Below are positions 1-11,049 of a DNA stretch of 64,000 nt, in pieces. The position numbers and the translations under genes are program-made. The first letter of the stretch is position 1; every line of letters starts with the position of its first letter. Where the stretch lies: NCBI RefSeq assembly GCF_002878395.1, contig NW_025860021.1:17519-81518 (forward strand), in the 5' to 3' direction. The notes beneath the pieces were generated by a model, which made no database searches, had not been told where the DNA came from, and saw only the letters and a program-made list of their open reading frames with translations. This stretch comes from Capsicum annuum. Lineage: Eukaryota; Streptophyta; Magnoliopsida; Solanales; Solanaceae.

Positions 1-683
1 TAAAGGAGGGTTGTTATATTTCTAGAGGCTTCCAAAAGATGAAAAAAAGACCAAAATACCCTTACAAAAATGTCCCTTAATTGCTGAGAAAAAACAACTG
101 ACGACATTCGTAACAAGTCGTCAGAATGGTGATAAGTCGTCCCAAAATGTTTTCACAAAAGGGTGGAATTTATGATTTTCTGGTTAAGGTTGACGACATT
201 GGTGATAAGTCATCACACTCGTGACAACTTATCATAAAATTTCTTCACTGGGGGTGGAAATCTTCCAAAGGCTGACAACATTAGTGATAAGTCGTCACGT
301 TTGTGACAGCTTATCATGAATGTCGTCACTCAATTTTCTAGCCTGACATGCTGGAGTAAAATGGGCATAACTCTTTGCTCCGATACCGAATTTTGGAAAA
401 ATTGGTATCGTTGGAAATATAATTCAATTATATACCTTTTGGTATGTATTGAGCTCAATAATTCATAGTATTACGAGAGATGTGATCATTTGAAGAAGAA
501 TATGGCAATATCCTTCCCAAGAATTTAATCGGTAAGGAGTGTTTTGATTCACCTAATCGCTAGGACATCTTTGAGGCCTTAACACACATCACCCTTGATC
601 AGAAACCAACCAAAACTCTTTAATTTATTTCTCATGAGCTTGATTCATGGTTGCACTATTGGTTAGAATCTTGGGGTATTACA
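1..683 (-). repeat. 3' LTR of E2 (family A), U3 part only
   Basis: This stretch matches the left end of the 5' LTR copy at 14370-16749 base for base over long runs, and ends at 683 with the expected TACA terminus. In element orientation it is the first 683 bases of the 3' LTR; the rest lies left of the window. Bases 96-331 hold repeated GTGATAAGTCGTCAC-like sites. The TATA box of intact copies (TATAAATA) is altered here near base 15. Confidence 0.85.
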
Positions 684-698
684 ATATCTCCCTCTTGG
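684..698 (-). other. Polypurine tract of E2
   Basis: The minus strand reads CCAAGAGGGAGATAT directly before the 3' LTR. This is the position and composition expected of the primer for plus-strand DNA synthesis. Similar tracts sit at 3435 (E1) and 60533 (E10). Confidence 0.75.
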
Positions 699-960
699 AA
701 ACATTCGTCCTCAAATGTTGCTAGATAGGCCAATAACAAGAGAATAAAAATAAGGACGTATAGCTGGAACGACTCACTCAAAGGGTGTACTTCACTTTAT
801 GCCTTCGAATACCATTCAAAATGCACGAATTCATGATTAGACACACAACTGAATCTTTAATAAGAAAAGGGCAAAATTAAGAAAGAATAGTACCTTCTGC
901 TCGCTCCAAACTCACAGAAAAGAGGTAAGGGTACTTGGCTAGCATTTCTACTTCTGCTTT
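699..960 (-). other. 3' untranslated part of E2
   Basis: Non-coding stretch between the end of integrase and the polypurine tract. It resembles the corresponding stretch of E1 (3450-3713), including the conserved CATTCGTCCTCAAATG-like run beside the tract. I see no further gene. Confidence 0.6.
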
Positions 961-1596
961 TCAAGTAGCACCCTCGACAGATTGAGTTTGCCACAGAAAC
1001 TTGACCAAGGGAACTTCCTTATTTCTTAGTCTACGAATTTTATAATCTAGGATTTCTACTAGAACTTCACGATATAAAAGGCTATCCTGAGCATCAAAGT
1101 TTTTTGATGAATCAACAACAACAGAGTCACCAATGTGGTTCTTAATCATAGATACGTGAAATAAAGGATGGACAGCTGACAACTCGGCAGAAAATTCAAT
1201 CTTATTAGCTGCTTTCCAAACATGATGCAAAACTCTATAAGGGCCAACGTAACGGGGACTAAGTTTCCCTTTTTTACCAAATTTTCACCCCTTTCATCGG
1301 TGAAATCTTTAGATAGACCAAATCATCAACTTTAAATTCAAGAGCTCTTTTTCTTACATCTGCATATAATTTTTGACGACTTTGGGCTATCTTCACCCGT
1401 TCTTGAATCAGCTTAACTTTCTCCATAGACTCAAACACAGCATCAGGTCCAATCATAGTGGCTATACTCGCTTCAAACCAACCTATGGATGACCTAAATC
1501 TCGTCCCATACAAAGTTTCAAATGGAGCCATTCCAATGCTAGCATGAAAAGAATTGTTATAAGCGAATTCAATCAATGGAAAATGATCATCCCAAC
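961..1596 (-). pseudogene. E2 integrase, C-terminal half (left exonic piece of the interrupted gene)
   Basis: From 1596 leftward the frame reads [18 protein letters not shown], the part of a gypsy integrase just after the catalytic glutamate, then the GPDAVFESMEKVKLIQERVK and VYLKISPMKGVK motifs. A frameshift near 1280 then moves reading to the frame ending at 961, which has the KIEFSAELSAVHPLFHVSMI motif and the tail KVPLVKFLW-type motif. The N-terminal half is at 10242-11049. The two halves join cleanly at GSW/DDH when E1 is left out. The protein would have inserted the element's DNA into the genome. It is dead through the E1 insertion and the frameshift. No chromodomain can be recognised after the tail. 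Confidence 0.85.
1592..1596. repeat. Left target-site duplication of E1 (CCAAC)
   Basis: CCAAC immediately precedes the LTR terminus TGTAAC at 1597, and the same five bases follow the other LTR at 10237-10241. Five base pairs is the usual duplication for Ty3/gypsy integration. Confidence 0.85.
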
Positions 1597-3434
1597 TGTA
1601 ACGCCCCCAGATCTCATCCCAAGACACACACGGTGCTTAAGGCTAGACGCGACCTCAAGCTAACCTTCTGAGCCTGTCATCACCTCTATAACTCACTATG
1701 ACAATAATCAAGCTGTAATAAAGAAGAATAATCATGTCATAAACATACTGAAATACAAAGAAATACAATCCTGTATAATCTAAATACTGAAGTTCTGTAC
1801 ATACTGGTACTCTAGTCTGACAAAGCCTCTACAACATAAGACTGAGGAGCTATTGGGATAGATGCCCAACTAACCCATACTGAACTGGAAATAAACAACC
1901 AGTACTTTGGAATGTATTGAGTATGTAGGGGTGCAGACAACACTTAAATAATATAATAAATGGATAAGAAAATCATGCATACTGATAATAAGGCAATGCC
2001 ACCTACTTCCCCAGAACTACATGCCACCATAGGTGTTAAGGCAATGCTATCTACTCCCAGACTTAAGCTCAGAAAGTGTTAAGAAATCCACCTTAATCAA
2101 CTCAACGGTCTATCATGAAGACTAAAATATAAATATACATCTCACTTGCAAATCATAATCAACTTGTGGATTCCTAACTCGACTAAATCTCAAAATAATC
2201 TTTCTCATCATCAAGTACACTTGCTTATCAAATCATATCAAGTATCAAATCTTCCAAAAAAAATCATAGAACTCATTCTTGACTCTCAAGCTCATTATCA
2301 ATATATATTGAATAGACAAACTTCTCATGGAAAAACATAAATCATGACACTTATCATAAATCACGTAGAAATTATAATTTCATGATAACAATATACAACT
2401 CATGACATAAATTCTTAATTTAAGAAATAAGGCAATGCAGTAGTCATATGTGTCAATATTGTATAGCTCAAATCTCATAAATCCTTGATAAAGTAATTTG
2501 GGTGTAAACCCACTTTGCAAAATTCATGAAATTCAATAGAAATTAAATCTTTGGGCACATAAATGAAAGAAGTGTTCTTGTTCAAAACCCCACATACCTT
2601 AATCTTTAAAATTGGATGAACTTTAGTGCTTGAGACTTTACCCACACTTGAAATAAATAATTCTTGAAGCCCACAGTATGAGGAACTTGGTTCTTGAAGA
2701 AATTTTGAAGATTTATGGATGATTCTTAGAAGATTTGTGTTCTTGATATAACCCTAGATATATTATCTTAAGAGAATTGGAAGAGAAAATGATGGAATTA
2801 AGGTTTGGATGGGATTCTCTTATGTATAGAGGACTCCAAAAGATGGGAAAAGACCAAAATACCCTTGCAAAAATGTCTCTAAATTGCAGAAAAAATAGCT
2901 GATGACATCCGTAACAGGTCGTTAGATCCGTGATAGGCCTTCATGAAATATCATCACAAAAGTGTCTAATTTTATGATTTTCTGCCTAAGGCTGATGATG
3001 TCATTAGAAATGTCATCAGAAAGGAGATGACGTCATCAGAAATATCGTCAAAAATGTGACAGGCTGTCAAAAATGACGTCACCATTTTCCAGATTGATAT
3101 GATGGAGTAAAATGGGTATAACTCTTTGCTCCGATATCGGATTTTGGTAAAATTGGTATCATTAGAAAGCTAATTCAATTATCTATCTATTGATAGGGCA
3201 TTAGATCAAAATTCCATGTATAATGAGAGATAAGCTCATTTAAAATTGACTATAACAATATCCTTCCCAAGAATTCAATCGGTAAGGAATGTTTTGATTC
3301 ACCCAATCATTAGGACATCTTTAAGGACTTAATACACATCATCATTGATCAGTAAACAACCCAAAATATTATGATTTATTTCTCATGAGCTTGATTCATG
3401 GTTGCATAGTTGGTTAGAGTCTTGGGATATTACA
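1597..3434 (-). repeat. 3' LTR of E1 (family A), with internal deletions
   Basis: It begins TGTAACGCC at 1597 and ends TTACA at 3434, matching the 7930-10236 copy. It is about 470 bases shorter: one gap falls near 1902 (the stretch matching 8242-8405 is missing) and another near 1990-2040 (the stretch matching the 8490-8790 region is missing or rearranged). In element orientation the U3 is at the right; bases 2898-3087 carry the TGACGTCA cluster and the TATA position near 2822 is mutated (CTCTATACATAAG). Confidence 0.88.
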
Positions 3435-3449
3435 ATATCTCTCTCTTGG
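3435..3449 (-). other. Polypurine tract of E1
   Basis: The minus strand reads CCAAGAGAGAGATAT directly beside the 3' LTR, in the position of the plus-strand DNA primer. It differs from the E2 tract at one base in the purine run. Confidence 0.75.
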
Positions 3450-3713
3450 AAACATTTATCCTCGAATATGGCTAGATAGGCCAAGAACTAGAGAACATGA
3501 GGACGTATAGCTGGAACGACTCACTAAAAGGGCTTACTTTATTCTAAACTTTTGAGTACTTCACAAAATGCATGAATCATAGAGAGAATAACCATATAGC
3601 CGAATACAGTGGATTAAAAGTAAATTGGATTAGGGAAAAATAGTACCTTCGGCTTAATTTGAACTAGTAGAGAAGAGATGAGGGTATCTGGTTTGCATAT
3701 CTGCTTCTGCTTC

Positions 3714-5085
3714 CTAAGTAGCACCCTCGATTGATTGATTTAGCCATAGAACTTTGACTAAGGGAACTTCCTTATTTCTTAGTCTACGAACTTGATAATC
3801 TAGGATTTCAACCAAAACTTTATCATACGAAAGGCTATCCTGAACATCAAAACTTTCTAACGGATCAACAACAACAGAATCACCAATGTGCTTCTTGAGC
3901 ATAGAAATGTGGAAGATAGGAAGGACAGCTGACAATTCGGTGGGAAATTCAATCTTGTAAGCTGCTTTTCCAACACGATTCAAAACTCTATAAGGGCCAA
4001 TGTATCAGGGACTAAGCTTCCCTTTCTTACCAAATCTTTTTACCCCCTTCATGGGTGAAATATTCAAGTACACCAGATCGTTAACCTCAAACTCAAGAGC
4101 TCTTCTTCTAACATCTACATATGACTTCTGATGACTCTGGGATGTCTTAAACCTTTCCCGAATTAGCTTAACTTTCTTCATAGTCTCATACACAACATCA
4201 GGTCCACTCACAACGGCTTTACCCACTTCAAACTAACCTATGGTGATCTACATCATCTTTTGTATAAAGCCTCAAATAAAGGCATTCCAATGCTAGCATG
4301 AAAACTGTTGTTGTAAGCAAATTCAATAAATGGCAAATGTTCATCCCAACTTCCTTTGAAATAAAAAACACATGCCCTCAACATATCCTCTAAGGTCTGG
4401 ATGGTCCTCTCAGCCTGACCATCAGTTTATGGATGAAAAGCGGAGCTAAGATGAACTTGGGTACCGAGAACCTTCTAAAAAGCCCTCTTAAAAAGAGAAG
4501 TAAATTGAGTAGCCTTATCAGAGATAATAGACATTGGAAATCCATGTAACCTGACTAATTATTGAATGTACAGCTTAGCATAGTCCTTAGTGGTGAAAGA
4601 TGTATATACTGGCAGGAAATGTGCTGTCTTAATCAACCTGTCTACAACAACCCAAATTGAATCATGATGACATCGAGAAGGAGGTAAACCATTCAAAAAA
4701 TCCATATTTACTTCCTCCCACTTCAAAGTAGGAATACTGAATTCTTACATCATTCCACTGGGTCTTTGGTGTTCTATCTTAACCTGTTGGCAAGTTGTAC
4801 ACTTCTCTACGAATTTAGCCATATCCTTTTCATACCATTCCACCAATAAATTTCTCACAAATCATGGTACATCTTGGTAGAACCATGATGAATAGAATAT
4901 CGTGCGCCATGCGCTTCATCCATGATTCTCTGCCTTAAATCTTCAATATCAGGCACACATAATCTATTCTGAAATCTTAATACACTATCTCCCCCATGGG
5001 AGAAAACCTCCACCTTTTGGTCTTTAACTGACACCTTCAGTCTGACCAAACTAGGATCCATATCTTGCTTCTCCTTTACTTTCAA
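3714..5085 (-). pseudogene. E1 integrase
   Basis: Reading leftward, 5085-4855 holds the N-terminal zinc-binding part (CVPDIEDLRQRIMDEAHG, then HHGSTKMYHDL). Around 4640-4700 is VVVDRL with the first catalytic aspartate, around 4530 IISD with the second, and near 4420 DGQAERT with the catalytic glutamate. An in-frame stop lies just before the last of these (HP*TDGQ, CAA to TAA). After it come SFHASIGMP, the 4226-4005 segment with VYLNISPMKGVKRFGKKGKL, a stop at SP*YIGPY (CGA to TGA), and the tail to 3714 ending KVLWLNQSIEGAT. The catalytic residues remain visible, so loss of function comes from the stops. It would insert the element DNA. Confidence 0.85.
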
Positions 5086-5306
5086 AACTAGAGAAGACTC
5101 GAAACTACTCTAGACCTAAATATTACCCTCAGCTGAATCAAGCAATATAACTCCCAACCTAGAAGATGATGCACCTCATGAGCTAAATCCTTCTTATCTT
5201 CCTCGACTTATGCTACACTACCCATGGACGACTTGCTAAGGGCATCTGCCACTACATTGGCCTTGCCCGGGTGATACAACACATTCATATCATAGTCCTT
5301 TAACAA
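5086..5306 (-). pseudogene. E1 linker between RNase H and integrase
   Basis: This is the minus-strand continuation of pol between the RNase H block and the integrase zinc domain. It contains the conserved HPGKANVVADAL-like motif around 5240-5290 and SSMGSVA-like residues near 5220, in more than one frame. No separate gene is present. Confidence 0.6.
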
Positions 5307-6170
5307 TTATAACCATCGCCTCTGACGAAGATTCAACTCTCTATAAGTAAACACATACTGCAAACTCTTATGATCTATAAAGACATTAACATGAACAGTG
5401 TACAAATAGTCTCTCCAGATTTTCAAGGCAAAAACCACTGCAGCTAACTCGAGGTCATGGGTTGGGTAGTTCTTCTTATGCAGTTTCAACTGTCTGGAGG
5501 CATAGGCTATAAACTTACCTTTCTGCATCAACACGCAACCCAACCCAACTATTAAAGCATCACAGTACACCACAAAATCATCTACACCATTTGGAAGGGT
5601 CAACACAGGGGCCGAGGTGAGTCGAGTCTTCAACTCCTAAAAAATCTTCTAGCAAGAGTTAGACCACAGAAATTTAATTTTCTTTTGACTCAATTGAGTC
5701 AAAGAAGATGCAATGGAAGAGAAACCCTCAACAAAACAACGGTAGTAGCCATCTAGACCCAAGAAAATCCTAATATCAGACGGGGAAATAGGTCTAGGCC
5801 AATTTTTCACAGCTTCTATCTTTTGAGGGTTAACTCGAATACCTTTAGAAGAAACAATATCACCCAAAAAAGCAACAGACCTTAGCCAAAATTTGCACTT
5901 GCTAAATTTCGCAAATAGTTGATGATCTCTGAGGGTTTGCAAGACTATTCAGAGAAGATCTGCATGGTTGTTCTCACTTCGGGACTATACAAGAATATCA
6001 TCTATGAACACAATAACAAACATATCTAGGTACTGTCTGAACACCTGATTCATGAGATCCATAAAAGCTGTTAGGGTATTTGTTAGCCCAAAGGACATGC
6101 CCAAGAACTCAAAATGACCATACTGGGTGCGAAAAGCTATCTTTGAAATATCACTCTCCCTAACTTTAGG
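5307..6170 (-). pseudogene. E1 reverse transcriptase (palm to thumb) and RNase H
   Basis: From 6170 leftward: the FAPY-type RT stretch, then [10 protein letters not shown] with the catalytic FIDD at 5997-6008 followed two codons later by a stop. Next is [18 protein letters not shown] at 5942 and the thumb motif [18 protein letters not shown]. RNase H follows at 5633-5307 with YCDAL (first aspartate), DLEL (glutamate) and [11 protein letters not shown] (further aspartate), all catalytic residues still present. The first part of RT is missing; see the fused frame at 6171-6494. RT and RNase H would copy genomic RNA into DNA and remove the RNA strand. Confidence 0.85.
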
Positions 6171-6494
6171 CTAATGATAATCGGATCTCAAGTCTATTTT
6201 TGAAAAATAGTTAGCACCTTGCAGCTGATCAAATAGGTTATCAATTCTAGGATGTGGAGGAATAAAAATAGGCTGCATGTCAGGGAGAAGATCAATCCCA
6301 AATTCTATATCTCTATCGGGAGGTACCCCTGAGAGATCTTCTAAAAAAACATCACAAAACTCATTAACAATGCTGATCGACTGAATGGTCGGAGTCTTGA
6401 TCACTAAATTCACAGCTACTAATGGAGTCACATAAGAAAGAGTTGATCCAGGGTCCATCAACACATACACATCAAAATGAAATATGCGGAGCAT
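6171..6494 (-). pseudogene. E1 protease/RT fusion made by two in-frame deletions
   Basis: An uninterrupted 107-codon frame that joins pieces which should be far apart. It starts with the aspartic protease active site (DPGSTLSYVTP, aspartate retained). It jumps after AVNLV to the protease-RT linker TPTIQSISIVNEFCDVFLED and PPDRDIEFGIDLLPD, then jumps after PIFIPP to IDNLFDQLQGANYFSKIDL of RT. Compared with E2 (12276-13024), the C-terminal half of the protease and the first RT block with its [13 protein letters not shown] motif are missing. The frame is open by chance of the deletions; no function is expected. Confidence 0.8.
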
Positions 6495-7718
6495 ACCAGT
6501 AACAACATCTGGTGAATCCTCCTGCTCCTGGCAGGGTGGTATAGCATAAAAGCAATTTTGGTGCTGACTACCAACAATACTAGTTGAGAAACCCTGAGGA
6601 GGAGTAGGACAAACCTAAGGGGCTGGAGCACTAATATCCTGACTTTAGGGATGAACATCACGGCTTCCCTATCTAGCATATAGGCAATCCCTAAATTAGT
6701 GGCCCAAATTACCATAACCAGAACAACCTCTCTGCTCAGCTATACACTCTCCAGGATGCGTCCTACCACTCTTAGCACATGGGGGATAGTTAGGTCTATT
6801 ACTCACACTGTCCTTAGACCTAGACACAGTAGGTCTATTACCCTGCTTCTGCCTGACTCTAGATGTGGGAGTACTAGCTGATGACGGTGCTGGCATAAAA
6901 GAATGACTCTAAAACTGAGGGCGGATCCTTCTAGAAAATCTACCCTAACTATACCCCTGCTGCTCTGATCTAACTCTATTATTCCCTCTCACTCTCTCTT
7001 TCTCTTTCACCTTGTCAACTTTAATCTGCTGGGCATGTATAATCAATCTAGAAAGATCTATGTCCCTATTGAGCATAGCAGACCTATACTCTTTCATAAC
7101 ATAACTCGATACGCTAGTCAAAAACTTACTCATACTGGTCCTGGAATTAGCCATCATACCGGAAGCATACTTAGACAACTGGTTAAATTTAAGACAATAT
7201 TTCTTAACTATCATAAAGCCTTGTCTCAAGTTCATAAATTCTTCTAGTTTTGCTTCCCTCAGCTCTGGAGGAAAGAATTGGTCTAAGGACACATCCTGGA
7301 ACAACTGCCAAGTCATGGGAGCGGCATCCTCCCCTCTACTCTTCCTTCATAACTCCACATAATCATAAGCAACATTTTTCAAGCGATAGAAAGCTAGCTC
7401 CACACTTTCTTGCTCTGTTACATGCATAATTTGGGTGATCTTTTTCATCTCATCAAGATACATCTATGGCTCCACACCTACCCTTGACCTATAAAACTCT
7501 GGCGGATTCATTTGCATAAAATCCCAAACTCAAGCTACCAAAGAATTACCTTCTTGTGGAGGTGGAACAACGGCCTGAACATTGGATTAAGCATTGGTGA
7601 TAACTGCCTAGGCTAGTGCCTGAAAAGCTGCCCGAAATTCGGTATGAGTCACCGTCTCATTTATAGGATCAACAGGTTAAGGTTATTCGTTGTTTCTACA
7701 ATCTCTATGAGGAGGCAT
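6495..7718 (-). pseudogene. E1 gag (capsid and nucleocapsid)
   Basis: The start is taken as the ATG at 7718, giving MPPHRDCRNN, which aligns with the gag starts of E2 (14157) and E10 (62337). The capsid part at 7316-6945 has MTWQLFQDV, FMNLRQG and YCLKFNQLSKYA. The nucleocapsid part at 6896-6696 has PPCAKSGRTHPGEC followed by GCSGYGNLGH, a degraded pair of CCHC-like zinc knuckles. Stops before 7316 include a glutamine TAG (ALA*AVITNA). Gag would assemble the virus-like particle and bind the RNA. Confidence 0.85.
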
Positions 7719-7912
7719 TTTCTATAATAAGAGAGCATGAATTAATAGCAGAGAGAAACAGTCGTAGGCATGAAAGACTTCTGAAAGAAAGAAATGACTT
7801 TTCTAAAAACATCCCATAGCCTCTTGCTAATAGATATGGCGTGCTACGCACCGATGATCAAGACTCTATGTAGCACGGCTTGCCAGACTTCTTAGGAATC
7901 CTTTAAACCTTA

Positions 7913-7925
7913 GGCTCTGATACCA
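7913..7925 (-). other. Primer-binding site of E1 (initiator tRNA-Met)
   Basis: The minus strand reads TGGTATCAGAGCC four bases after the 5' LTR. This is the standard plant site that pairs with the 3' end of initiator methionine tRNA and primes minus-strand DNA. Confidence 0.9.
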
Positions 7926-7929
7926 AGCT

Positions 7930-10236
7930 TGTAATGCCCCAACATCCCATCCCAAGAAATTATACGGTGCTTAAGGCCACACGCGACCTCAAGCTAATCC
8001 TCTGAGCCTGTCATCACCTCTATAACTCACTATGACAATAATCAAGTGCTAAAAAGTAAGAATAATCATGTCATGAACATACAAGAATACAAAGAAATAC
8101 TATCCTGTACAATCAAAATACTAAAGTTCTGTACATACTGGTACTCTAGTCTGACAAAGCCTCCTCTACATAAGACTGAGGAGCCATTAGGATAGATTCT
8201 CAACTGACCCGTACTGAATTGGAAATAAACAACCATCTACTATCAAGACAAAAATTAAGGACATAGGTCCTCAAACTATGAGGACTCACCAACTGTACAA
8301 ATATAGATGGAGGTACTCAAAGATCAATGTCGCTGCTGAGACTGAGCACCTGAACCTACATCACGAGAAAATATAGAACACAGAAGAGTATGAGAATCAG
8401 TACTTAGGAATGTACTGAGTATGTGGGGGCATAGGCAATATTTAAATAATATCATAAATGTATAAGAAAATCATGCATGTTGATAATAATAACTCTCTTT
8501 GCTTGAGTTACCTGAAACATATTTTCCATAAATCATCAATAATAACACATGCTTCATAAATCTCATAAACAGTTGGACTCAACTCAAACTCTTTGACTCA
8601 TGACTTAGAGTGACTTAGTAACTCATGGAACTTGGACTATTATGGACTTGGGAGTTTCTTATAACCGACATAAACAATTTGAGCTTACATTACGTCTTTC
8701 CCATGTTGGGGAGAGCTGTTCTATCCTTTCCATCGGAGTAGAACCTTAACTTTAGTGATAACTGTCTTGGCCTTTGGCCCTTAATCTTAATCCTATGGTG
8801 GCATGTAGTTCTGGGGAAGTAGGACGCGTTGAACCCATACTTCCCGCCCGGTGCTAAATACTACTCCCAGACTTAAGATCAGAACGCGTTAGGAAATCTA
8901 CCTTAATCAACTCAAGGGTCTATCATGAAGACCAAAATATAAATATATTTCTTACTTGTAAATCATAATCAACTTGTGGATTCCTAACTCGACTAAATCT
9001 CAAAAATAATCTTTCTCATCATCAAGTACACTTGCTTATCAAAGCATATCAAGTATCAAATCTTCCAGAAAACATCATAGAACTCGTTCTTGACTGTCAA
9101 GCTCAATATCAATATATATTCAATAGAAAAACTTCTCATGGAAAAACATAAATCATGACACTTATCATAAATCACTTAGAAATTATAATTTCATGATAAC
9201 AATTTACAACTCATGACATAAATTCATAATTTAAGAAATAAGACAATGAAGTAGTCATATGTGTCCATCTTCTATAGCTCAAATCTCATAAATCCTTGAT
9301 AAAGTAATTTGGGTGTAAACCTACTTTGAAAAATTCATGAAATTCAACAAAAATTAAATCTTTGGGCACATAAATGAAAGAAGTGTTCTTGTTCAAAACC
9401 CCACATACCTTAATCTTTAAAATTGGATGAACTTTAGTGCTTGAGACTTTACCCACACTTGAAATAAATAATTCTTGAAGCCCACAGTATGAGGAACTTG
9501 GTTCTTGAAGAAATTTTGAAGATTTATGGATGATACTTGGAAGATTTATGTTCTTGATATAACCCTAGATATATTATCTCAAGAAAATTGGAAGAGAAAA
9601 TGATGGAATTAGGGTTTCGATGGGATTCTCATATTTATAGAGGCCTCCAAAAGATTGGAAAAGACCAAAATACCTTTGCAAAAACATCTCTAAATTGCTA
9701 AAAACAAATAGGTGACGACATCCGTGACAGGCCGTCAGACCCGTGATAGGCCGTCATGAAATGTCATCACAAAAGGGTCAAATTTTATGATTTTCTGCCA
9801 AAGGCTGATGATGTCATCAAAAACATGACGACGTCATCAGAAATGTCATCAGAAATGTGACAAGCCGTCAAAAACGTTGTCACCCTTTTCCAGATTGACA
9901 TACTGGAGTAAAATGGGTATAACTCTTTGCTCCGGTATCGGATTTTGGCAAAATTGGTATCGTTGGAAAGATAATTCAATTATCTATCTGTTGATAGGTT
10001 ATGAGCTCAAACATTCCAAGTATAATGGGAGATAATCTCGTTTGAATTTGACTATACCAATATCCTTCCCAAGAATTCAATCCGTAAGGAATGTTTTGAT
10101 TCACCCAATCGTTAGGACATATTTAAGGCGTTAATACACACCATCCTTGATCAGAAAACAACCCAAAACATTATAATTTATTTCTCATGAGCTTAATTTA
10201 TGGTTGAACTATTGGTTAGAGTCTCGGGATATTACC
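7930..10236 (-). repeat. 5' LTR of E1 (family A)
   Basis: It begins TGTAATGCC at 7930 and ends ATTAC(C) at 10235-10236, followed by the CCAAC duplication. It matches 1597-3434 throughout apart from the blocks lost there. In element orientation U3 covers about 10236 to 9600, with a TATA box at 9639-9632; R and U5 lie to the left. The outer base is C where the other copy has A, so the usual TG start of the LTR reads GG. Confidence 0.88.
9632..9884 (-). promoter_or_regulatory. E1 LTR promoter: TATAAATA box with TGACG cluster
   Basis: The minus strand has CTCTATAAATATGAG with TATAAATA at 9639-9632. Upstream of it in element orientation, at 9712-9884, TGACG/CGTCA half-sites occur repeatedly, including GTGACAGGCCGTCA and TGACGACGTCATC. 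TGACG is the core bound by plant bZIP (TGA-type) factors. The spacing suggests the LTR's RNA polymerase II promoter; activity is inferred. Confidence 0.55.
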
Positions 10237-10241
10237 CCAAC
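10237..10241. repeat. Right target-site duplication of E1 (CCAAC)
   Basis: It matches CCAAC at 1592-1596. The C at 10236 also matches the C at 1591, so a 6-base reading is possible. Confidence 0.85.
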
Positions 10242-11049
10242 TTCCTTTGAAATCAAGAACACAAGCCCTTAACACATCCTCCAAGGTCTGGATGGTCCTC
10301 TCAGCCTGACCATCGGTCTGCAGATGAAAAGCAAAGCTAAGATGAGCTTGGGTATCGAGACGCTTCTGAAAAGCCATCCAAAAATGAGAAGTAAATTGAG
10401 TACCACTGTCAGAGACAATAGACAAAGAAACTCCATGCAACCTGACTAATTCTCAAATGTACAGCTTAGCATAGTCCTCAATGGCGAAAGATGTATGCTC
10501 TGGCAACAAATTCGTAGACTTCGTCAACCTGTCCACAAAGACTCAAATCGAATCATGATGATGCCAAGAAGAAGGTAAACTAATCACAAAATCCAAATTC
10601 ACATCCTCCCACTTCCAAGTAGGACTACTGAATTCTTGTATCATTCCACCGGGTCTTTGGTGCTCTATCTTAACTTGTTGGCAAGTTGTACACTTCTCTA
10701 TGAACTTCACTATATCCTTTTTCATACCATTCCACCAATAAATTTTCCACAAATCATGGTACATCTTGGTAGCATCAGGATGAATAGAATATCACGCGCC
10801 ATGAGCTTCAGCCATAATTCTCTGCCTCAAATCATCAACATCAGACATACACAATCTATTCTAAAATCTCCATACACCATTTCCCCTTTGTGAGAAAACC
10901 TCCACCTTTTGGTCTTTAACTGACTCTTTTAGTTTGACCAAACAAGAATCCATATCTTGCTTCTCCTTTACTTCCGAAACTAGAGAAGACTCAGAACTAC
11001 TCTGGACCCAAACATTACCCTCATCTAAATCAAGCAATCTAACTCCCAA
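10242..11049 (-). pseudogene. E2 integrase, N-terminal half
   Basis: Reading leftward from 11049: a linker with KEKQDMDSCLVKLKESVKDQ, then the zinc-binding part MYHDLWKIYWWNGMKKDI and EKCTTCQQVK at 10764-10680. The first catalytic aspartate is in VNLDFVISLPSS near 10590, the second in SIVSDSGTQFTSHF near 10410, and the glutamate in [16 protein letters not shown] near 10310. The gene then stops at FKGSW where E1 sits, and continues at 1596. All three catalytic acids are kept. It would be the DNA-joining enzyme of E2; the E1 insertion and a frameshift inactivate it. Confidence 0.87.

Larger units (their letters stand above)
1597..10236 (-). mobile_element. E1: complete Ty3/gypsy LTR retrotransposon nested in E2
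   Basis: The only element with both ends and both LTRs in the window. It has LTRs at 1597-3434 and 7930-10236, a tRNA-Met primer site at 7913-7925, gag-pol from 7718 leftward, a polypurine tract at 3435-3449 and a CCAAC target duplication. It belongs to the same LTR family as its host E2. In one hand-aligned 60-base stretch (3121-3180 against 9922-9981) the LTRs differ at five positions, four of them transitions, so it is not recent. The 3' LTR has also lost two blocks. Its genes carry stops and deletions. Confidence 0.92.

Noticed and set aside
7913..7925. tRNA gene fragment
   Set aside because: Only the 13-base primer site complementary to the tRNA 3' end is present, at the expected place beside the LTR; no cloverleaf sequence surrounds it.
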